Shown here one piece after another: positions 43,589-51,264 of a DNA stretch of 64,000 bases (position 1 is the stretch's first letter; every line of letters begins with the position of its first letter). This stretch comes from Clostridium formicaceticum (GTDB taxonomy: Bacteria > Bacillota > Clostridia > Peptostreptococcales > Natronincolaceae): the NCBI RefSeq assembly GCF_001854185.1, contig NZ_CP017603.1, positions 3,410,001 through 3,474,000 on the forward strand, written 5' to 3'. A program made the translations under genes and the position numbers. The notes beneath the pieces were generated by a model. It searched no databases and had not been told where the DNA came from. It worked only from the letters and a program-made list of their open reading frames with translations.

Positions 43589-43795
43589 TTAGTACCAGTT
43601 TCCATCTGGTGTGTAGTGCAGCCATTCTCCATTCTTGAATACTACCTTTAGATTTCTTCCCATTGACTTTACACTCACAGGTGTCCAGCCTTCCTTGTAT
43701 TCGTTCCCCACTCCACCTAGGTGTCTTTTATGTGTATTGAGGAACGATTCTTTCTGCTCTGGTGAAAGTTTATTGAACCCTTTCACACCTTTCAT
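43589..43795 (-). CDS. Small early protein (KTSC-like end)
   Basis: 68 residues. The C-terminal half (VSVKSMGRNLKVVFKNGEW ... TPDGNWY) recalls the small KTSC beta domain, but the match is weak. GGGGGTGA before the ATG. Overlaps the preceding small gene by 26 bp. Confidence 0.55.
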   Translation of the reverse strand: MKGVKGFNKLSPEQKESFLNTHKRHLGGVGNEYKEGWTPVSVKSMGRNLKVVFKNGEWLHYTPDGNWY

Positions 43796-43931
43796 CCTTG
43801 ATCACCCCCTTTTCATAAAATTTGTTTTTTAGTTCATTGAGTTTTTCATCTATGTTATGTGGTGTAATACCGAATTCTTTTTCCATATATTCCACAAGGT
43901 CTGTAGCCTGGCTTTTTGTAGCTGCACTCAT
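43770..43931 (-). CDS. Small early protein
   Basis: 53 residues: SAATKSQATDLVEYMEKEFG, then ITPHNIDEKLNELKNKFYEK. Second of two close ATGs chosen because AAGGGGG is seven bases away. Unknown function; first gene after the Cro-like regulator. Confidence 0.55.
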   Translation of the reverse strand: MSAATKSQATDLVEYMEKEFGITPHNIDEKLNELKNKFYEKGVIKDERCERVQ

Positions 43932-43958
43932 ATGCATGTCCCCCTTTTAGGTAGCTAT

Positions 43959-44216
43959 TTATTTGTTGTGGATAGAATTGTTGATTCTGTTAATAACCTC
44001 ATCCGTTAGTTCGCTTTTAAAAAAAATCTTTACATCTTCTCCCAGTGCATCAGCAATAATTTTAAGTCTTTCCACATCTAGCGATACCGCACCGTTGCCT
44101 ATATGCCTGTACCCTTGAAGGGACAAACCAAGCTTATCGGCTATATACTTTTTTGTCACTCCTTTAGCGACTCTAATGAGCTCTACATTTTCGTGTACCT
44201 TTCTCTCTTGTATCAT
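43959..44216 (-). CDS. Cro-like HTH regulator
   Basis: About 85 residues with an HTH_XRE domain (VTKKYIADKLGLSLQGYRHIGNG is its core region). First gene of the leftward early operon and divergent to the CI-like repressor, the usual Cro position. ATG at 44216 preferred over an in-frame GTG because of AGAGGAG spacing. Confidence 0.8.
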   Translation of the reverse strand: MIQERKVHENVELIRVAKGVTKKYIADKLGLSLQGYRHIGNGAVSLDVERLKIIADALGEDVKIFFKSELTDEVINRINNSIHNK

Positions 44217-44234
44217 AGTTTTCACTCCTCTCTG

Positions 44235-44251
44235 CTAACGAATTTGGTTAT
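44235..44251. promoter_or_regulatory. Second operator of the lysis-lysogeny switch
   Basis: CTAACGAATTTGGTTAT fits CTAAC-N7-GTTAG with one mismatch and lies downstream of the leftward early promoter, 35 bp from the first operator. Confidence 0.55.
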
Positions 44252-44263
44252 TTGATTATCTTC

Positions 44264-44292
44264 ATTATACTAACCATAACCGTTAGTGTCAA
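44264..44292 (-). promoter_or_regulatory. Leftward early promoter with embedded operator
   Basis: On the minus strand: consensus TTGACA (44287-44292), 17-bp spacer, consensus TATAAT (44264-44269). The spacer is exactly the palindrome CTAAC-N7-GTTAG (44270-44286), so a repressor bound there would block the promoter directly. Confidence 0.8.
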
Positions 44293-44317
44293 CAGTTTTT
44301 TTATAATTTATTCTCAA

Positions 44318-44360
44318 ATTCCGTTATTTTAGTTACTTATTCCGTTATTCTTGATATAAT
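44318..44360 (+). promoter_or_regulatory. Repressor promoter region with direct repeats
   Basis: ATTCCGTTATT occurs at 44318-44328 and 44339-44349, 21 bp apart (two helix turns), and TATAAT at 44355-44360 precedes the repressor's AAGGAGG site. The -35 is weak. The repeats may be additional half-operators for autoregulation. Confidence 0.5.
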
Positions 44361-44383
44361 TATTAAAAAGGAGGTGTGCTCAA

Positions 44384-45022
44384 ATGAAGGATAAGAAGGA
44401 GTTTGGTCAGAGACTAAAGGATTGTAGAAAAAATGTAAATCTTACTCAAAAAGAATTAGCTGCAACAATAGGTGTATCAGCTCAAGTTATTTCAAATTGG
44501 GAACGTGGTTATACCACTGGGGTTGATACAGATGTTTTGTTCAGCCTTTCAGAGACACTAAATTGTAGTGTCGATTACTTACTGGGGAAAAATCAAATAT
44601 CCAATGCATTAAACTCACCAAAGCAAACTATAGCAATCCCTATCCTCGGTGTCATAAAAGCCGGAGAACCAATAATCGCTATAGAAAACGTAGAAGGCTA
44701 CGAATATGTCGATGCCAATGAAACTAAAGGCGGTGAGTTTTTTTATTTACGTGTTAATGGAGACAGCATGATCAATGCAAGGATATTTGATGGAGATCTG
44801 GTTTATGTGAGAAAACAATCAGATGTGGATAGTGGGGATGTTGCTGTTGTTCTTGTAAATGGCTATGAGGCTACCCTTAAGAGAGTTCTCAAAACCGATG
44901 ACTCTATAATACTCCAGCCAGAAAACCCCAAGTACAAACCAATGGTTTTTGGTAGAAAGGAGATTGAGTCTGGTTACATAGAGATTGTTGGTAAGGTTAT
45001 TCATGTAAAATTTAAAATTTAG
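44384..45022 (+). CDS. CI/LexA-like prophage repressor (HTH + S24 peptidase)
   Basis: 212 residues. N-terminal HTH_XRE (about 8-62; LTQKELAATIGVSAQVISNWE) and C-terminal S24 self-cleaving domain: Ala93-Gly94 cleavage pair, Ser128 in NGDSM and Lys166 in TLKRV. This keeps the prophage silent and should be inactivated by RecA filaments after DNA damage. AAGGAGGTG precedes the ATG. Faces right, opposite to the Cro-like gene. Confidence 0.92.
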   Translation: MKDKKEFGQRLKDCRKNVNLTQKELAATIGVSAQVISNWERGYTTGVDTDVLFSLSETLNCSVDYLLGKNQISNALNSPKQTIAIPILGVIKAGEPIIAIENVEGYEYVDANETKGGEFFYLRVNGDSMINARIFDGDLVYVRKQSDVDSGDVAVVLVNGYEATLKRVLKTDDSIILQPENPKYKPMVFGRKEIESGYIEIVGKVIHVKFKI

Positions 45023-45035
45023 GGAGGTTTTAAAA

Positions 45036-45386
45036 ATGGGTGCAAAAAATAAAGTTATCGCAGGTGAGTATAAAGGAAAATCATTAGCTGCTGCTCTGGG
45101 GACTGTTATAATATCTACCACTTTCACTAAGTCATTGGTGTTAGACAATACTACCGTCGATGCAGTCGAAGTCGTTACTGACGAACACAGAAAGAGTGCT
45201 GCAAGTGGTGTTGCTCGTGGATTAGTAGGAGGAGCACTCTTGGGTCCAGTAGGAATGTTGGCTGGAGGTTTATCTGCTAAAAGCAAAGGCATTTATACTC
45301 TAGCTATTCGTTTCAAAGATGGAAAAGAAAGTTTAGTCGAAGTCGATGATAAGATCTATAAAGCTCTTCTCCAAAAGTGTTTTTAG
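45036..45386 (+). CDS. Lysogeny-module hypothetical protein
   Basis: 116 residues with a Gly/Ala-rich amphipathic segment (VARGLVGGALLGPVGMLAGG) between two beta-rich parts (TTFTKSLVLDNTTVDAVEVV; YTLAIRFKDGKESLVEVDDK). Proteins with this layout follow repressors in Firmicutes prophages. Co-transcribed with the repressor (13-bp gap, GGGAGG). Function unknown. Confidence 0.65.
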   Translation: MGAKNKVIAGEYKGKSLAAALGTVIISTTFTKSLVLDNTTVDAVEVVTDEHRKSAASGVARGLVGGALLGPVGMLAGGLSAKSKGIYTLAIRFKDGKESLVEVDDKIYKALLQKCF

Positions 45387-45391
45387 TCCAA

Positions 45392-45454
45392 TTATATCTA
45401 TCTTATCTATCTATTAGTATATATATTAGATTAATAGATTAGATAGATATATAA
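45392..45454. repeat. AT-rich imperfect palindrome
   Basis: Arms 45392-45416 and 45432-45454 pair nearly fully (ATATCTATC / GATAGATAT type) around a 15-base AT loop. No GC clamp or T-run, so it is a poor terminator; it may be a cruciform or regulator site at the edge of the operator array. Confidence 0.55.
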
Positions 45455-45462
45455 GTTCGGAG

Positions 45463-45759
45463 TTTGTGTGGGATTTGTGTCGGTGTGAACGATACTAATT
45501 TTGTTAATGCACCAACCAAAATTTGATTAAGTCATTGAAAATACTGGTTTTGTTAGAGTCGAAAATCTAATAAATTAGCTTTATTTTTGTGTGGGATTTG
45601 TGTGGTAGTTTGTGTGGGGCTGTTTTACTTAGTGTCGGAGTTAGTGTCGGTGTGAACGATACTAACTATTTATATCGTGGTTTGTGTCGGTATAAACGAC
45701 ACAAATATTATTATATTTTTATTTTGTATAGGGATTTGTGTCGGTGTGAACGATACTAA
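45463..45759. repeat. Array of operator-like half-sites (TTTGTGTSG family)
   Basis: Nine half-sites T-T-(T/A)-G-T-G-T-(C/G)-G begin at 45463, 45474, 45586, 45597, 45609, 45629, 45641, 45681 and 45735. Four are completed to 25-bp inverted repeats with N7 spacers (45474-45498, 45641-45665, 45681-45705, 45735-45759); that at 45681 is perfect: TTTGTGTCG-N7-CGACACAAA. Neighbours are mostly 11-12 bp apart, one helix turn. A 38-bp unit (45470-45507, 45731-45768) is exactly duplicated. This 400-bp stretch has no gene and precedes the unknown 293-residue protein and integrase. Confidence 0.85.
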
Positions 45760-45782
45760 TTTTGTTAAGAAAGGGTGATCGT

Positions 45783-46661
45783 ATGCTTGGTAAATTTAAA
45801 GATATTTTCAGTTCCAAAGAAAACATAGAGATTAGACCAGTACTTGCTGGCGACACTATCCGCATTGCTTTTTTTATCAACGGACAGGAGTTGCTTTGGG
45901 ATAATCTTTCCGATAAAGAACAGAAAAGGTATTCCAGATTGATCGATAAGAAATACGGTAGAGATCCAGTCCCATTAGAAAAGTTTTCGCCTAGAGTTGG
46001 GGCCAAAGCAACTCATGAAGAATACCATGGTGAAGGTATTGACTTTTTAATAGATGCTTTGAAAGATTGGGAAGAATGTCCAGAATCTCATCCTGCTCTT
46101 GAAGAATGGTTCCAGGATGGCTGTCCAGAAATTGCTAAAAAGAAATCCAAGGAAAAACTGGATTTCGATGTTTATTATCCAATATTTGAAGAGGCTAGAG
46201 AATTAAAAAGTAGCGATATTGTTGCTGCGGTAGAAAAGTATGTTTTTATTTTAAATAACTATAAGCCTATTGGATCTCTTTATTATACAGAACCTGCAGA
46301 GTTATTCTGTAGACTTTGTCGTTATGATGAGGCTGTGTTTTGCATAGGTTTGGCCAGAGAAAATATAAGGTCAATCCATGAGAATGAACAAAGTCTTGTT
46401 CTTTATGATCTTCCTAAAATTATCGAGGACATCGAGCTCCAGAGAAAGATATTTATCGAAGTTCAGCCTCTGGTTAAAAATGATCCTGGTATTGTTCAAA
46501 CTGAAATATATAAAAACATAGATTTTAATCCAGATAAAATAAGAATGGTTATTTATAACATGGCCAATTCTGGTTTTTTAAAAAGAGAAAAGCATAAGAC
46601 GAGCTATAAATTATATCCAACAAGCAAAGAAACTGCAAAAGATTTTGTAATCGGTTTTTAG
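45783..46661 (+). CDS. Hypothetical protein upstream of integrase
   Basis: 292 residues. No recognised family. N-terminal part is alpha/beta (MLGKFKDIFSSKENIEIRPV; AFFINGQELLWDNLSDKEQ), the middle is helical with TPR-like character (VAAVEKYVFILNNYKPIGSL), and the last about 60 residues look like a winged helix (VQTEIYKNIDFNPDKIRMVI then MANSGFLKREKHKTSYKLYP). The ATG at 45783 has AAAGGGTGA; the longer TTG frame lacks a site. It directly follows the operator array and precedes the integrase by 16 bp, so it may bind the array and steer integrase expression or direction. Confidence 0.7.
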   Translation: MLGKFKDIFSSKENIEIRPVLAGDTIRIAFFINGQELLWDNLSDKEQKRYSRLIDKKYGRDPVPLEKFSPRVGAKATHEEYHGEGIDFLIDALKDWEECPESHPALEEWFQDGCPEIAKKKSKEKLDFDVYYPIFEEARELKSSDIVAAVEKYVFILNNYKPIGSLYYTEPAELFCRLCRYDEAVFCIGLARENIRSIHENEQSLVLYDLPKIIEDIELQRKIFIEVQPLVKNDPGIVQTEIYKNIDFNPDKIRMVIYNMANSGFLKREKHKTSYKLYPTSKETAKDFVIGF

Positions 46662-46677
46662 ACGAGAGGTGATTTTT

Positions 46678-48378
46678 TTGGAAAAAGCTGCTTTATACAT
46701 AAGGGTAAGTACCCATCATCAAATTGATAAAGACTCCCTGCCCTTTCAAAAAAAGGAGCTTATCAATTATTCGAAATATGTGCTAGGTATAGATGAATAC
46801 GAAATATTTGAGGATGCTGGTTATTCTGGTAAGAATACAGATCGTCCAAAGTTCCAGGAGATGATGAGTAGGATCCGTGCCGGGGAATTCACTCATGTTT
46901 TAGTTTGGAAAATTGATCGTGTTTCCAGGAACCTTCGTGATTTCACAGAAATGTACGATGAAATAAAAAAATACAATGTCACTTTTATTTCTAAAAACGA
47001 ACAGTTCGATACCTCCACTGCTATGGGTGAGGCTATGCTTAAAATTATCCTGGTATTTGCAGAGCTAGAACGAAAGCTCACAGCAGAAAGAGTTTATTCC
47101 ATTATGCTTTCAAGGGCAGAAAAAGGTTTGTGGAATGGAGCACCTGTGCCTTTAGGGTATGATTTTGACGAAGAATTGAAATTTGCTGTTGTAAATGAAG
47201 AAGAGGCCAAAATAGTAAAGTTTATTTTCGATACCTATGAGGAAGTAAGGTCCACCGGAGAAGTAAAGCATCGTCTAGAGGCTAATGGTATTCGAACTAA
47301 AAGAAATGGCCACTGGACTACTAAAACAATAGCTGATATCATAAGGAATCCTTTTTATATCGGTACCTATAGGTACAACTACAGGTATACTCCTCATGGC
47401 AAAATTCGACCAGAGTCCGAATGGGTAGTCGTGGAAGATAATCACCCTGCGATTGTGTCGAAGGATCAATTTGAAAAGCTTAATAAAATAATGGATTCTA
47501 ATGCTCACGGAAGAGGTACCGATAGAACAAAAGAAAATCATATTCATGTTTTTAAAGGTCTGATTAGCTGCAGTAAGTGTAATAAAAATTATATTGCATC
47601 TATCGATCGTCCTAGGTCTGACGGATACAAACCTTCTGTTTACCGGTGTTATAATTATGTTCATAACAAAAAACAGTACAGGACATGCAATGGTGGTATT
47701 GGCGAGGTAAAACTTGGCCCATTTGTAATTAATTATATAACTAACCTAATTAAAGCTAATGAGTTTATTTCTGCCTATGGATCCAAAGGAACAGAAAAAG
47801 AAGTTGAAAAAATATTATTAAAAGGATCCTCTTTTAAGGATGTTGCCGGTATAATTCCCCAGGATCTAAAACATACTTATGAGATTTTATTAAAAAGTAC
47901 AGGAGACATTCTTTTTGATAGTATCGAGGAGTCTAAAGAAATTGAACAGGATACGGAGCTTGAGTCTTTGAAATCTGAAAAGAAGAAGATTGAAAGAGCT
48001 CTTCAAAGGCTAGAAGATTTGTATCTATTCTCGGAGGATAGTATGTCTGAAAAGAATTACCTGGTGAAAAAACAAGAGCTTGAGAAGAGAATTAATTCTA
48101 TAAACGACAAAATAAAAAAGAGGTCCCAGGAATACTCCAGGAACCTTCCAGGCCATGACTTAAGTTTTATAAAAAAGGCCACTCAATATCTATTGGCTCA
48201 TAATTTATATAATGATCGAGCTATTAATTATAACAAGATTGTAAAAATGATAGATAAGAAATTACTACAAGATTTCATGCAATGCGTAATTAAGAAAATA
48301 ATCGTAGAGGAAGATAAAACAATTTCATCTATTGAATTTGTTAATGGTCTTTCCCATAGGTTTATATACAGAAAGTGA
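46678..48378 (+). CDS. int: Large serine recombinase (phage integrase)
   Basis: 566 residues. N-terminal resolvase domain with catalytic Ser11 in YIRVST, helix E region, Recombinase domain, zinc ribbon (CSKCNKNYIAS ... CYNYVHNKKQYRTC) and C-terminal coiled coil (ESLKSEKKKIERALQRLEDL; EKNYLVKKQELEKRINSIN). Integrates and, with a directionality factor, excises the prophage between attP and attB in miaB. Start is TTG at 46678 (GAGAGGTG seven bases before). Its stop lies in GTGAGATG, an element also found in the attP arms 20 bp away. Confidence 0.94.
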   Translation: MEKAALYIRVSTHHQIDKDSLPFQKKELINYSKYVLGIDEYEIFEDAGYSGKNTDRPKFQEMMSRIRAGEFTHVLVWKIDRVSRNLRDFTEMYDEIKKYNVTFISKNEQFDTSTAMGEAMLKIILVFAELERKLTAERVYSIMLSRAEKGLWNGAPVPLGYDFDEELKFAVVNEEEAKIVKFIFDTYEEVRSTGEVKHRLEANGIRTKRNGHWTTKTIADIIRNPFYIGTYRYNYRYTPHGKIRPESEWVVVEDNHPAIVSKDQFEKLNKIMDSNAHGRGTDRTKENHIHVFKGLISCSKCNKNYIASIDRPRSDGYKPSVYRCYNYVHNKKQYRTCNGGIGEVKLGPFVINYITNLIKANEFISAYGSKGTEKEVEKILLKGSSFKDVAGIIPQDLKHTYEILLKSTGDILFDSIEESKEIEQDTELESLKSEKKKIERALQRLEDLYLFSEDSMSEKNYLVKKQELEKRINSINDKIKKRSQEYSRNLPGHDLSFIKKATQYLLAHNLYNDRAINYNKIVKMIDKKLLQDFMQCVIKKIIVEEDKTISSIEFVNGLSHRFIYRK

Positions 48379-48396
48379 GATGGGAAATATTAAATA

Positions 48397-48405
48397 CATC
48401 TCACT
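48397..48405. other. Half of the attP inverted repeat (phage side of attR)
   Basis: CATCTCACT is the perfect inverted partner of AGTGAGATG at 1495-1503. A further GTGAGATG at 48375-48382 overlaps the integrase stop and could form a local hairpin with it. Confidence 0.6.
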
Positions 48406-48406
48406 G

Positions 48407-48425
48407 CATTCATTTGACAACCGTA
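48407..48425. other. attR core (right prophage attachment site)
   Basis: Exact copy of the 19-bp attL core at 1470-1488. Right of it is the host's original miaB 5' end, left of it is phage DNA ending with the integrase. Confidence 0.85.
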
Positions 48426-48561
48426 AGTAACGATCATCACTTTTTTTTGTCTTCCGGTTGTCCTATATAGCTCCTTATTTTTATGGGAAACTTCTTCTAT
48501 AATCTCCTGTTGTCTTTGAAGATCTAGTGAATTAATTTCATAGTTTTTTTCTCTCTTCAAA
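48414..48561 (-). pseudogene. miaB: Displaced 5' end of host miaB
   Basis: Starting at TTG 48561 with AAGGAGGAAG, a 51-codon frame ends in VTYGCQMN exactly at the att core and then runs into phage DNA, stopping after AVRCI. Aligned with the active miaB it has the same 51-codon length to the junction and 21 identical residues ([17 protein letters not shown]). This is the original chromosomal N terminus, cut off by prophage insertion. Small peptide production is possible but it lacks all catalytic parts. Confidence 0.88.
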
Positions 48562-48622
48562 CTTACTTCCTCCTTGTACTAAAACAACTTTTGCATCTAT
48601 TCTGATTTCCTTCTTTCTTGAT

Positions 48623-48712
48623 TATAGATATACGCTTTAAAGCTTAAATTTTAATATCCACGGTTTACAGTTTCCCTCCTAGTGTATTAAAATTCGTAGG
48701 CATGTATCTATA
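48623..48712. repeat. Palindromic repeat copy A (degenerate, 90 bp)
   Basis: Shares terminal TATAGAT/ATCTATA and the TTAAATTTTAATAT arm with copies B and C but lacks the GGGCT inner hairpin. It lies between the host miaB promoter region (TATAAT on minus near 48714-48722) and the displaced miaB start, so it would be in that transcript's leader. Confidence 0.7.
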
Positions 48713-48740
48713 AGTATATTATAACCTAATTTAGAGGATA

Positions 48741-48768
48741 AAAAAAGCACAGGGCTAAATTACCCTGT
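48741..48768 (-). terminator. Terminator of the HD-GYP-like gene
   Basis: ACAGGG and CCCTGT stem with an AT loop, followed on the minus strand by TTTTTT. Confidence 0.8.
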
Positions 48769-48802
48769 TATCAAGAAAAAATTTATACAAATATAGGTAT
48801 TT

Positions 48803-50038
48803 TTATATAAATTCTATATCACTTTGACAAAATTGATTTAAGGGTATAACCACAATGCTCTGATCCTTTCGCTGAACATACACGTTGATATTGCTCTGGT
48901 CAAAGACTACACTACCTGCTCCATGGTCAAAGGTAACAATTTTCCCTTCCATAGAAGTAGGAGGATTGCTCTGAAATTTTTGACCAGTAAAATAATCAAA
49001 GATTCTTTTAGAAAGGGTAAAAAACAAATCGATATCGACTTCATAGAGGTGATCTTCTTTAATCCTATTAATTGTATACAAAGCATTATAGCGTTTACCT
49101 ATAGTATAGAAGGTATAAAGGTCTGCAAGATAAATAACCCGTGATAATAACGGAATATTTTTACCTATAAGCCCTCTAGGGTAGCCTGAACCGTCATATT
49201 TTTCATGATGATGTAATATGCCTTTTAACATATCCCTGGTTATAAATGAACACTTTGTCAATAGGCGCTGACTGTAAATTGCATGTTGATAATATTCATT
49301 CATATTTTCTTGTTGCCATTGTTCTCTATACCTTTTGTCTTCCGGCAAGTTCAATATCCCTATATCCGCCAACATGGCTGTAATATATAATTCTTCCCTT
49401 TTTTCTTGGTTCCAACCCATCCATTTTCCTATCATATAGGCGGTTAAGGCAGTACTGTAGTTATGAAAAAAGAGAGAATCATCTACCCTTTTTATCTTTT
49501 CTATTAACTGAGGAACATTGACGAAGGTATTCATTACCTCCATGCTTTTTCTTAAATCTTCTTCTATAGAGGATGCTTCAGAAACATCAGCACTGTTAAA
49601 TAACAACAGCATTTTTTCAGTAATATTCTTTTTTGAATCCGGTATTAACTTATCAACAAAGTCTGCTTCTTGTTTATCAGGAATATCTAATACTTTTGAG
49701 TAAGCTTGCAGCAAAAACTTCTCTTTATTTTCTTCATCAGTCTCTTCCTGCTTTTCTGCTACATTGCCCTGTATGATGTCTTCAAAGAGTTTAGTCGCTT
49801 CAAGCCTTTTTTCATCTATTTCTTCAATCTTTACAAGGATACTTTCTATATTGTATCGTTCCAAAATCCGCTGAACTTTTTCCAGGGTATGTTGGTCTTT
49901 AACACAATAGCCTTCTTTTACTAAAATATTTGTATTATTTACAATAATATCTTTAGCAATCGTCATCCCTTCTTTCAAGGCTGCTACAGGCACAGTTATT
50001 TCCTTTACCGAAACAGTTTTATAGGTACCACTTCCCAT
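48803..50038 (-). CDS. HD-GYP-like protein with altered HD motif
   Basis: 411 residues. N-terminal about 150 residues resemble regulatory extensions of HD-GYP proteins; residues about 190-340 match HD-GYP phosphodiesterases of cyclic di-GMP (HNYSTALTAYMIGKWMGW; HHHEKYDGSGYPRGLIGKNIP). The normal HDIG tetrad reads ADIG (MLADIGILNLPED), so the first metal-binding His of the HD pair is gone and catalysis may be lost or changed. GGGGGAA site before the ATG; has its own terminator. Confidence 0.85.
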   Translation of the reverse strand: MGSGTYKTVSVKEITVPVAALKEGMTIAKDIIVNNTNILVKEGYCVKDQHTLEKVQRILERYNIESILVKIEEIDEKRLEATKLFEDIIQGNVAEKQEETDEENKEKFLLQAYSKVLDIPDKQEADFVDKLIPDSKKNITEKMLLLFNSADVSEASSIEEDLRKSMEVMNTFVNVPQLIEKIKRVDDSLFFHNYSTALTAYMIGKWMGWNQEKREELYITAMLADIGILNLPEDKRYREQWQQENMNEYYQHAIYSQRLLTKCSFITRDMLKGILHHHEKYDGSGYPRGLIGKNIPLLSRVIYLADLYTFYTIGKRYNALYTINRIKEDHLYEVDIDLFFTLSKRIFDYFTGQKFQSNPPTSMEGKIVTFDHGAGSVVFDQSNINVYVQRKDQSIVVIPLNQFCQSDIEFI

Positions 50039-50159
50039 CGTTATTCCCCCTTCTAGTACGATATATTCCCCACCCTTTTTCGTTTAAAAATTAAAACTTC
50101 TCTTCTATATCTCTAAAAAATTTAAGTAAATCCTATTTATTAAGTTTTCACAACCGCAT

Positions 50160-50276
50160 TATAGATGCGCGCTTCTAAAGTTAAATTTTAATATACACGG
50201 TCTACGGTTTCGCCCCAAAACCGTGGGCTGCAAATGTAGCCCTTAGTATATTAAAATTTAAGGGCGCACATCTATA
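50160..50276 (+). repeat. Palindromic repeat copy B (117 bp)
   Basis: Termini TATAGATGCGCGC and GGCGCACATCTATA pair, then TTAAATTTTAATATA pairs with TATATTAAAATTTAA. Inside are two hairpins: ACGGTTT/AAAACCGT and GGGCTGC/GTAGCCC. It is the only structure in the 377-bp gap between the HD-GYP-like and UppS-like genes; the rest shows no gene. Confidence 0.85.
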
Positions 50277-50415
50277 GATCATTGCACAATTTAAAGTAAA
50301 TCGTTATATTATTATCGGTTTAATCAACTGGTTTCTATAGGATAAAATAATAAAATAAGCCAATAATCCTATTTTTTTGAGATAACGTGAACTCATACAT
50401 CGGAGGATAATTTTT

Positions 50416-51060
50416 TCATCCTCCTAAGGTTACATCTTGTTTATCATACCATTCCAAGGCTTCATATAAATGTTCCGCTTTAAAATCTGGCCAATAATCA
50501 TTGATAACATAAAAGTCTGAATAGACTGATTGTACAGGCAAAAAACCACTTAGTCGACGCCTTCCTCCCCATCGAATAATGAGATCAATTCTGGATATAT
50601 CTGAAGAGTATAAACTTTGTATCAAATTATTTTTATTTGTAGAGACATTTTCAGGGGTTTTTGATAAGTCCCAATGCCATCCATAGTTCACCAAGAAATT
50701 CACTTTTGTAGAAGCTTTTCCAAAGTTTCTTCTACTTGTATAGGACTCAAGCTCTTTAGGAAATAAAGGTGAACTTGTATTACCAAGTACTAGTAAAGAA
50801 GCATCTTCATTGCAAAGCATTTCTACTGCACCAACGCAGGCTTTTCTAAAAGCTGTGGTTTGAACAGCTGGTCTTTTTGTATTGTCCATTGTAAAACCAT
50901 AGTAAGTTAACTCTTTAATACCAATTTCTTGGCAAAGCTTAAATAATTCTAGTCCCGGCCTAAGTCCCCTATCATAGCCATCCTCTTTAGGCAATCCCTT
51001 ACCTTCCGCCCATCTTCTATTACCGTCTGGAATAATTCCAATATGTACTGGAATTCTCAT
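50416..51060 (-). CDS. Undecaprenyl diphosphate synthase-like cis-prenyltransferase
   Basis: 214 residues, shorter than typical UppS (about 240-250). Keeps IPDGNRRWAEG with the catalytic Asp and the C-terminal RIDLIIRWGGRRRLSGFLP and QSVYSDFYV. It condenses isopentenyl diphosphate into cis-polyprenyl diphosphate; probably a second, specialised UppS paralogue. AGGAGGG before the ATG. Confidence 0.85.
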   Translation of the reverse strand: MRIPVHIGIIPDGNRRWAEGKGLPKEDGYDRGLRPGLELFKLCQEIGIKELTYYGFTMDNTKRPAVQTTAFRKACVGAVEMLCNEDASLLVLGNTSSPLFPKELESYTSRRNFGKASTKVNFLVNYGWHWDLSKTPENVSTNKNNLIQSLYSSDISRIDLIIRWGGRRRLSGFLPVQSVYSDFYVINDYWPDFKAEHLYEALEWYDKQDVTLGG

Positions 51061-51264
51061 GTTTATGCCCTCCTATTTTAAATAAATGTATCTTCCATTA
51101 TTAACATCTTCAGTCATAATCATTCAAATCATATTGTTTATCCTCTAGAAAAAAATATTTCAATATTCTATAAATTGAAACGTAAAGGTTTTCATTGTTT
51201 AATTTTTTGAATATGTGTTATTATATAATTGTAAGAATAAATTAAATATATAGGAGGTATATAT

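Noticed and set aside
45387-45782. CRISPR array
   Set aside because: Repeats are short inverted operators with uneven spacing, not long direct repeats with unique spacers; no cas genes.
46678-48378. Transposon-type serine recombinase of an integrative element
   Set aside because: The element carries a complete head, tail and lysis gene set, so it is a phage integrase.
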